This document shows positions 6,730 through 10,648 of a stretch of 10,648 nt of DNA, piece by piece. Positions within the stretch are counted from its first letter, which is position 1; each line of letters begins with the position of its first letter. Position numbers and translations under genes: made by a program. The DNA comes from Coemansia sp. RSA 1804 (lineage: Eukaryota > Kickxellomycota > Kickxellomycetes > Kickxellales > Kickxellaceae), in contig JANBTH010000850.1 of the NCBI GenBank assembly GCA_027578815.1, positions 1-10,648 of the forward strand, written 5' to 3'. A model generated the notes under the pieces. The model was not told where the DNA came from and made no database searches. It was given only the letters and a program-made list of their open reading frames with translations.

Positions 6730-7812
6730 ATGAACTTCTTCTTCAAGTCAAAGCAGAAAGGACCAGTTGAACTTGTCAAGGCAATACACGACGCAATGAT
6801 GCGGCTCGATCCCAGCAACGGCAGCGGTGGCAACAACAACAGCAGCGGCGGCGGCGGCAGCAATAGCAATGTTAGCGAGCACCAGCGCACCAAGGCAAAC
6901 GACGAGATATCGAAGAACGTGTCCAGCATGCTTCAGATCCTGCAGGACGGCGGAGCGGACAAGAAGGTCCCCGACACAACATCAGAGCAAGTAGCACAGC
7001 TTGCGCAGGAGGTGTACACAACAGAATTGCTCCCGTTGCTGATCACGAATCTGGCGCGACTCGACTTTGAGACACGCAAGGAGGTCAGCATCATCTTCGG
7101 CATCCTGCTCCGGCGCAAAATCGGCACACGCGAGCCGACAGTCGAGTACCTCAACAGCCGCACCAACGTCATTGCTGGGCTGATCTGCGGGTACCGCAGT
7201 CCCGACGCAGCCATCTTCTGCGGCAACATGCTGCGCGAGTGCTTCAAACACGAGGCGCTTGTGCGCGCAACACTGAAGCTGCCCGAATTCTTCAATTTCT
7301 TTGACTACGTGGACGGGGAGAACTTTGACGTGACCAGCGACGCGTTCAACAGCTTCCACGACGCACTTACAAAGTTCAAGGATCCGCCAGTATCGTTCCT
7401 CAACGACAACTACGACGCCTTCTTCGAGCGGTACCACCAGCTACTCGAGTCGAACAACTACGTGGTGCGTCGCCAGTCGCTCAAGCTGTTGGGCGAGATC
7501 CTGCTTGAGCGCAAGAACTTCCACGTGATGATGCTGTTTATCAAGCAGAGCGCTAACCTGAAGATGGTGATGAATGCGCTGAACGACAAGAGCAAGAGCA
7601 TCCAGTACGAGGCGTTCCACATCTTCAAGATCTTTGTGGCCAATCCGAACAAGACGCCCGACGTCCACAAGATTCTGTTTAGGAACAAGGATAAGCTGGT
7701 CAAGTTCCTGGTTGACTTCCAGAACGACAAGAACACCGACGAGCAGTTCAGAGACGAAAAGGCCTTTCTCGTCAAGGAGATCCGGAAGCTTGACGCCCCA
7801 AAGTCCGACTGA
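6730..7812 (+). CDS. HYM1: Hym1 / Mo25 (CAB39) scaffold protein
   Basis: This intronless frame gives a 360-residue Mo25-family protein. Diagnostic features are the N-terminal MNFFFKSKQKGPVELVK, the segment EFFNFFDYVDGENFDVTSDAF (about 186-206), NYVVRRQSLKLLGE (243-256), and the C-terminal NDKNTDEQFRDEKAFLVKEI (332-351). Mo25 folds into an armadillo-like helical array that binds and activates Ste20/GCK-type kinases. In yeast Hym1 acts with Kic1 in the RAM (Cbk1) morphogenesis network; in animals it supports LKB1-STRAD. Most family members are about 335-350 residues. Here a Gly/Ser/Asn-rich insert of about 20 residues (29-48) extends the loop after the first helix. I chose the ATG at 6730 over one at 6712 because it begins exactly at the conserved N-terminus. 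The coding DNA is much more GC-rich than its flanks. Confidence 0.96.
   Translation: MNFFFKSKQKGPVELVKAIHDAMMRLDPSNGSGGNNNSSGGGGSNSNVSEHQRTKANDEISKNVSSMLQILQDGGADKKVPDTTSEQVAQLAQEVYTTELLPLLITNLARLDFETRKEVSIIFGILLRRKIGTREPTVEYLNSRTNVIAGLICGYRSPDAAIFCGNMLRECFKHEALVRATLKLPEFFNFFDYVDGENFDVTSDAFNSFHDALTKFKDPPVSFLNDNYDAFFERYHQLLESNNYVVRRQSLKLLGEILLERKNFHVMMLFIKQSANLKMVMNALNDKSKSIQYEAFHIFKIFVANPNKTPDVHKILFRNKDKLVKFLVDFQNDKNTDEQFRDEKAFLVKEIRKLDAPKSD
6814..6873. repeat. AGC/GGC/AAC-rich triplet tract encoding a Gly/Ser/Asn insert
   Basis: Degenerate AAC, AGC and GGC triplets form a low-complexity tract within the Hym1/Mo25 coding region. It encodes residues 29-48 of the protein, including runs of Asn and Gly. 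It is in frame and likely to vary in length between relatives by replication slippage. Confidence 0.85.
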
Positions 7813-7884
7813 TCGATGGTTTTATTCTTGCATTGGCTGCTCCGACCGATTCTGTTTTTTTCTCTTCTACGTCTGTTTCATTGA

Positions 7885-7900
7885 GCGAAAGCACTTTCGC
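7885..7900 (+). repeat. Perfect hairpin (7-bp arms, 2-base centre) in the Hym1/Mo25 3' region
   Basis: GCGAAAG and CTTTCGC flank a CA dinucleotide about 75 bases past the Hym1/Mo25 stop codon. A two-base loop is tight for an RNA hairpin, so as RNA it would open one pair; as DNA it could be a site for a dimeric protein. Function is unknown. Confidence 0.6.
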
Positions 7901-8034
7901 GTGGAAAGCCCGCCATTTTCATGTCAAAGGCAGCAGGCACTTGTAATGGTCTTCTTGTTCTCGTAAGCGCACGGTTTGTGGATTTGTAATCCGACGCTGT
8001 AAGAAATCGTGCCGCACCTTGTCTGTGTGGGAGA

Positions 8035-8045
8035 CGGAGACTCCG
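8035..8045. promoter_or_regulatory. Inverted CGG-N5-CCG word upstream of the MATE gene
   Basis: CGGAG-A-CTCCG is a perfect inverted repeat containing CGG and CCG half-sites separated by five bases, about 375 bases upstream of the MATE start codon. Fungal Zn2Cys6 regulators, including those controlling drug transporters, bind paired CGG triplets with protein-specific spacing. This match is a single short site and may be chance. Confidence 0.25.
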
Positions 8046-8197
8046 CGTATGATGGCGGAAAGCTCTCTTAATGGGAAAAACACAGCCTGTGTTACATCAG
8101 TTCAGTCAGTCTTTCAAAGTCGTTGACACAGCAAGTGTCAATGGCACTACAATGCACTTGTGGCTTCCACACACACTTTTATATTTCGCTTTTCTCT

Positions 8198-8220
8198 ATT
8201 TATTTTATTTTATTTTATTT
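8198..8220. repeat. (TATTT)n microsatellite
   Basis: Consecutive TATTT/TTTTA units form a T-rich pentanucleotide repeat about 200 bases upstream of the MATE start codon. It could act as a nucleosome-poor promoter element, but it is ordinary low-complexity sequence. Confidence 0.75.
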
Positions 8221-8420
8221 CATATTATTTTGCTGCTACGCTTAGCGTTACTTCTCCATCCGAGCGCTATATCAGTCGATACGGGCAAGTACTATTGTTA
8301 TTATTATTATCTTCTGTCTGCGCTGTTCGTTGTATTCCCGAAACAAAGCACACCCTTGCGGTTTGGTCCCTTCATCAAGGCCGCTGAACTATCTCAGAAG
8401 CCACAACCACAACCACAAGC

Positions 8421-10097
8421 ATGGTCACGCTTGACGTCCCGCGCCATGCGGAGAGCGCTACTAGCGACAGCTCGCCCGTCACGCCGCTTCTTGGGCACCT
8501 CCGCGTGGCAGCAGACGAGCCAACCAGAGAGACCGCAGACTACAGCTCCACCCGGCGCCAAAGCCAGAACCAGGGCCAAAGCCAGGGCCAAAACGTACAT
8601 CCCTCCTTTTCCCCCTCCGTGGAAACGGATCTAGCAGGCACATACGGGCTGCTAGACATGGACAACATCAAGACAGAGGCAGGCAGACTTCTTGTGTCGG
8701 CGCTGCCCATCGTAGTGTCAACGATGTCGCAGATGCTGCTGATGGTGCCGATGATGGCGGCGGTTGGGCGACTAGGCACGATCGCACTGGCCAGCATGAA
8801 CCTGGTGTCGATATACTCCGGACTGGGCGGTGTAGCCCCGCTGTCGGGGATGGCAATGGCGCTGGACAGTCTGTGCAGCCAGGCGTACACTGCCGCAAAG
8901 GACAAGCGGCTGCTGGGCGTGTATCTGCAGCGCGTCCTGCTGCTCTGCGTGTGCGTGCAAGTGGCGGTGTATCCGTTGTGGTGGAACGCTGCTCACATCT
9001 ACCGGTACTTGGGTGTGCCTAGCGATATTGCGCAGACCACCGGCAGTGTCCTGCGACTGCACTTTGTTGGTATCGCGTTGATTGTGTTCTACGAGTGCCA
9101 GAAGAGCTTCCTGTTTGCGCAGGGAATCCGGCGGTTTGCGGTGCTGGCGCAGCTGGTTTGTCTGCCAGCCGGATGGCTGGCCATCTGGTTGTTCCTGGTC
9201 AACGAATCTACGGCCATCGGACTCGCTGGCGTCCCGTGCGTGGTGATAGTGGTAGGTGTGTGCTTCAATGTGTTTGCCGTGTTGTATATTGCGCGGGTGG
9301 ATGGACGGCAGTGCTGGGGCGGATGGACGCGCGCCGCATTCACGCATCTGCGACCGGTGGTGCGGCTGGGACTCAGCGGCTCGGCGGTCTCGTTTTTCGA
9401 AACGGTAACTCTGCATATGATTGATCTGGGCGTGCTGTTCCTGGATGCGCCGTCCATGGCCGCTCAGGCCATTCTCTCGGTCATCATCACCAGCGCCTGG
9501 GTCATGGGCATGGGCTTTGCTGTTGCCGCATGCAACCGCGTGGGCAACCTATTGGGCGCCGCCATGCTCCACCGCGCACGCCTTGCCGTGTACACGGCTA
9601 TCGGAATGGCCGTTGCTGTGTTTGCCGCGCTGGGTCTCTTGCTGCTGGCTGCAAGACACCGGCTGCCCGGTATCTTCACCGACGATCCCCAGATCGTTGC
9701 CATTCTGGTTGCGCATATGCCGCTGGCCGCTGCCTCCAGCTCTATCCAGGGCATCAACATGGCGCTCAACGGCATCCTGCGCAGCCAGGGTCGCCAGTCT
9801 CTCATTGCCCGCATCCGCATTGCCTCCTTCGCAATCGTAGCTGTTCCACTCAGCGCTGTCGCTGTTGCTGTCTTCCACTGGCGTCTCGCCGGGCTCTGGT
9901 TTGGTTACCTGGTCAGTCTAGCTGCCACCCTGGTAGCGCAGCTGTACTTTATTCTTGCAACTGACTGGCGCCTGGAGATCGAGCGCTGCCGCATCAGCAT
10001 ATCCAAGGCGCTTCTCCACGCATCGCTGGAGAACGACGAGGACGGCGACGACAATGACGCCGCCAGCATCGACGGCAGACAGGTTCTTATTCTGTAG
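8421..10097 (+). CDS. MATE-family multidrug/toxin extrusion transporter
   Basis: This intronless frame encodes 558 residues. The first ~75 are polar, with a Gln/Gly/Ser-rich segment (48-58), and are probably cytosolic. The rest is a polytopic membrane protein with about twelve hydrophobic helices from residue 88 to 513, then an acidic tail (about 538-551). MATE hallmarks are present: SGMAMALDSLCSQAY (142-156) in the first half, NRVGNLLGAA (372-381) in the second, and INMALNGILRSQGRQ (445-459). The two halves give the expected pseudo-symmetry. MATE proteins export organic cations and xenobiotics by H+ or Na+ antiport; fungal members such as yeast Erc1 lie in the vacuolar or plasma membrane. 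Length fits fungal MATEs, which usually carry a long N-terminal tail. The substrate cannot be inferred. The chosen ATG follows an A-rich, CAA-repeat leader. The 3' end converges on the DRG2/Rbg2 gene 128 bases away. Confidence 0.95.
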   Translation: MVTLDVPRHAESATSDSSPVTPLLGHLRVAADEPTRETADYSSTRRQSQNQGQSQGQNVHPSFSPSVETDLAGTYGLLDMDNIKTEAGRLLVSALPIVVSTMSQMLLMVPMMAAVGRLGTIALASMNLVSIYSGLGGVAPLSGMAMALDSLCSQAYTAAKDKRLLGVYLQRVLLLCVCVQVAVYPLWWNAAHIYRYLGVPSDIAQTTGSVLRLHFVGIALIVFYECQKSFLFAQGIRRFAVLAQLVCLPAGWLAIWLFLVNESTAIGLAGVPCVVIVVGVCFNVFAVLYIARVDGRQCWGGWTRAAFTHLRPVVRLGLSGSAVSFFETVTLHMIDLGVLFLDAPSMAAQAILSVIITSAWVMGMGFAVAACNRVGNLLGAAMLHRARLAVYTAIGMAVAVFAALGLLLLAARHRLPGIFTDDPQIVAILVAHMPLAAASSSIQGINMALNGILRSQGRQSLIARIRIASFAIVAVPLSAVAVAVFHWRLAGLWFGYLVSLAATLVAQLYFILATDWRLEIERCRISISKALLHASLENDEDGDDNDAASIDGRQVLIL

Positions 10098-10225
10098 CAC
10101 TATCTTTTGTGACAAGTCCACGTGTTTAGCACTAGCGACCAGCGGTGCTGGCCTGCCATACATACATTCATACAGACAGACAGAAAATGGAAAAATTAAG
10201 ACGGTCAAACAAGACCTCCTGTAAT

Positions 10226-10648
10226 CTACTTGCGCACAATCTGGATCACGTCGTCGTTGCACAGCAGATGCGAGAGACCAGCGCGCTGCGGGTTGTGTTT
10301 AGACGACTTGCCCCACACTAGTGCGTACTTGAACGTATCGAGCAGGGTCTTGTGAATAGCGCGGCAGCACTCCTCAACGGTTGCGCCCTTGCGCAGAATA
10401 AGTCCCTCGCTGAAATCAGGGAACTCGCCATGCCGCTTAGTGTAGACGCGGAGCAGATCGAGGGATTCCCAAATAGACTGCTTCAGCGCGTCCATGTTGA
10501 GGTCCTTCTCGATGCTGACCACAACGGTATGGTCCTCGCGCGCAATGCGGTCGACCTCCTCGATCGTGATTGCATCGATCTTGTTGTAAACGTAGAGGCA
10601 CGGAAGGTAGATGCGGTTGCCAACCACCACGTCAATAAAGTCGTCAAT
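10226..10648 (-). CDS. RBG2: DRG2/Rbg2 developmentally regulated GTPase, C-terminal part (runs off right edge)
   Basis: The last 140 residues of an Obg/DRG-family GTPase are present; the G1-G3 motifs lie outside the window. The visible part begins IDDFIDVVVGNRIYLPC, then YVYNKID, the G4 guanine-specificity motif, followed by the VVSIEKDLNMD region where G5 is expected. The end is a TGS domain with LILRKGATVEECC, FKYALVWGKSSKHNPQRAG and DDVIQIVRK before a TAG. The phrase PDF-x-x-x-LILRKGA and NPQRAGLSH favour DRG2/Rbg2 over DRG1/Rbg1, which has a different loop at that position. In yeast Rbg2 binds the RWD-domain partner Gir2 and works with translating ribosomes and the Gcn1/Gcn2 stress pathway. 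No intron is visible here. The gene is convergent with the MATE transporter. Confidence 0.95.
   Translation of the reverse strand: MDDFIDVVVGNRIYLPCLYVYNKIDAITIEEVDRIAREDHTVVVSIEKDLNMDALKQSIWESLDLLRVYTKRHGEFPDFSEGLILRKGATVEECCRAIHKTLLDTFKYALVWGKSSKHNPQRAGLSHLLCNDDVIQIVRK

Larger units (their letters stand above)
7813..8420. other. Intergenic region between Hym1/Mo25 and the MATE gene
   Basis: Both flanking genes point rightward, so this holds the 3' UTR of the first and the promoter of the second. It contains a perfect hairpin at 7885-7900, an 11-base palindromic word at 8035-8045, a TTTTA repeat around 8198-8220 and a TTA-rich stretch around 8297-8309. The open frame at 8071-8634 is Phe/Leu/Tyr-rich from T-rich DNA and then shadows the MATE gene, so I do not annotate it. 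No RNA gene was recognised. Confidence 0.65.

Noticed and set aside
6933..7775. Several long antisense frames inside the Hym1/Mo25 gene.
   Set aside because: GC-rich codon choice leaves few antisense stops; the sense protein is unambiguous and the antisense products show no family features.
8071..8634. A 187-codon plus-strand frame running into the MATE gene.
   Set aside because: The first half is T-rich repeat translation and the second half is an out-of-frame shadow of the MATE N-terminal region.
1..10648. Search by eye for tRNA, rRNA, CRISPR arrays, transposase or reverse transcriptase remnants and secondary-metabolite clusters.
   Set aside because: None was found: no B-box-like word in a cloverleaf context, no regularly spaced repeats, and the MATE gene has no biosynthetic neighbours. 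The genes are ordinary dispersed housekeeping loci.

Overview
The window looks like nuclear DNA from a fungus, probably an early-diverging lineage (Zoopagomycota or Mucoromycota type; Kickxellomycotina is a guess). GC-rich exons sit in AT-rich, low-complexity intergenic DNA. The genes are monocistronic, on both strands, with few short spliceosomal introns. Recognised products include fungal-type proteins (Tvp15/COPI-associated, Hym1/Mo25, a fungal MATE transporter, Rbg2/DRG2) and a TCAIM-like DUF4460/DUF4461 protein best known from animals. There is no sign of a prokaryotic, viral, plasmid or transposon origin.

Layout. 1-200 (-): 5' part of a COPI-associated/Tvp15-type membrane protein running off the left edge. 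201-1229: intergenic. 1230-1655 (-): complete Tvp15-like four-helix protein, a tandem paralogue of the first. 1656-2390: intergenic. 2391-2903 (-): unrecognised 170-residue protein with a basic N-terminus and a strongly acidic C-terminus. 2904-3714: divergent promoter region with purine-rich repeats. 3715-4778 (+): two-exon TCAIM-like protein with a J-like HPD motif. 4846-5575 (-): two-exon TPR protein with a complete Hsp70/Hsp90-type carboxylate clamp and an inferred GC-AG intron; it converges on the previous gene with only 67 bases between stop codons. 5576-6729: divergent intergenic region. 6730-7812 (+): Hym1/Mo25 scaffold of the RAM/LKB1-type kinase pathways, with a Gly/Ser/Asn insert. 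7813-8420: intergenic. 8421-10097 (+): MATE-family transporter. 10226-10648 (-): C-terminal part of the DRG2/Rbg2 translational GTPase, convergent with the MATE gene.

The genes are mostly housekeeping and do not form a pathway or cluster. Loose themes are Golgi membrane traffic (the two Tvp15-like genes) and chaperone biology (the clamp TPR protein and the J-like TCAIM homologue). I found no convincing new multi-gene system. The points most worth checking are the GC-AG intron joining the two halves of the TPR clamp, the orphan acidic protein, the tandem COPI-associated paralogues, and the TCAIM homologue with its uncertain N-terminus.
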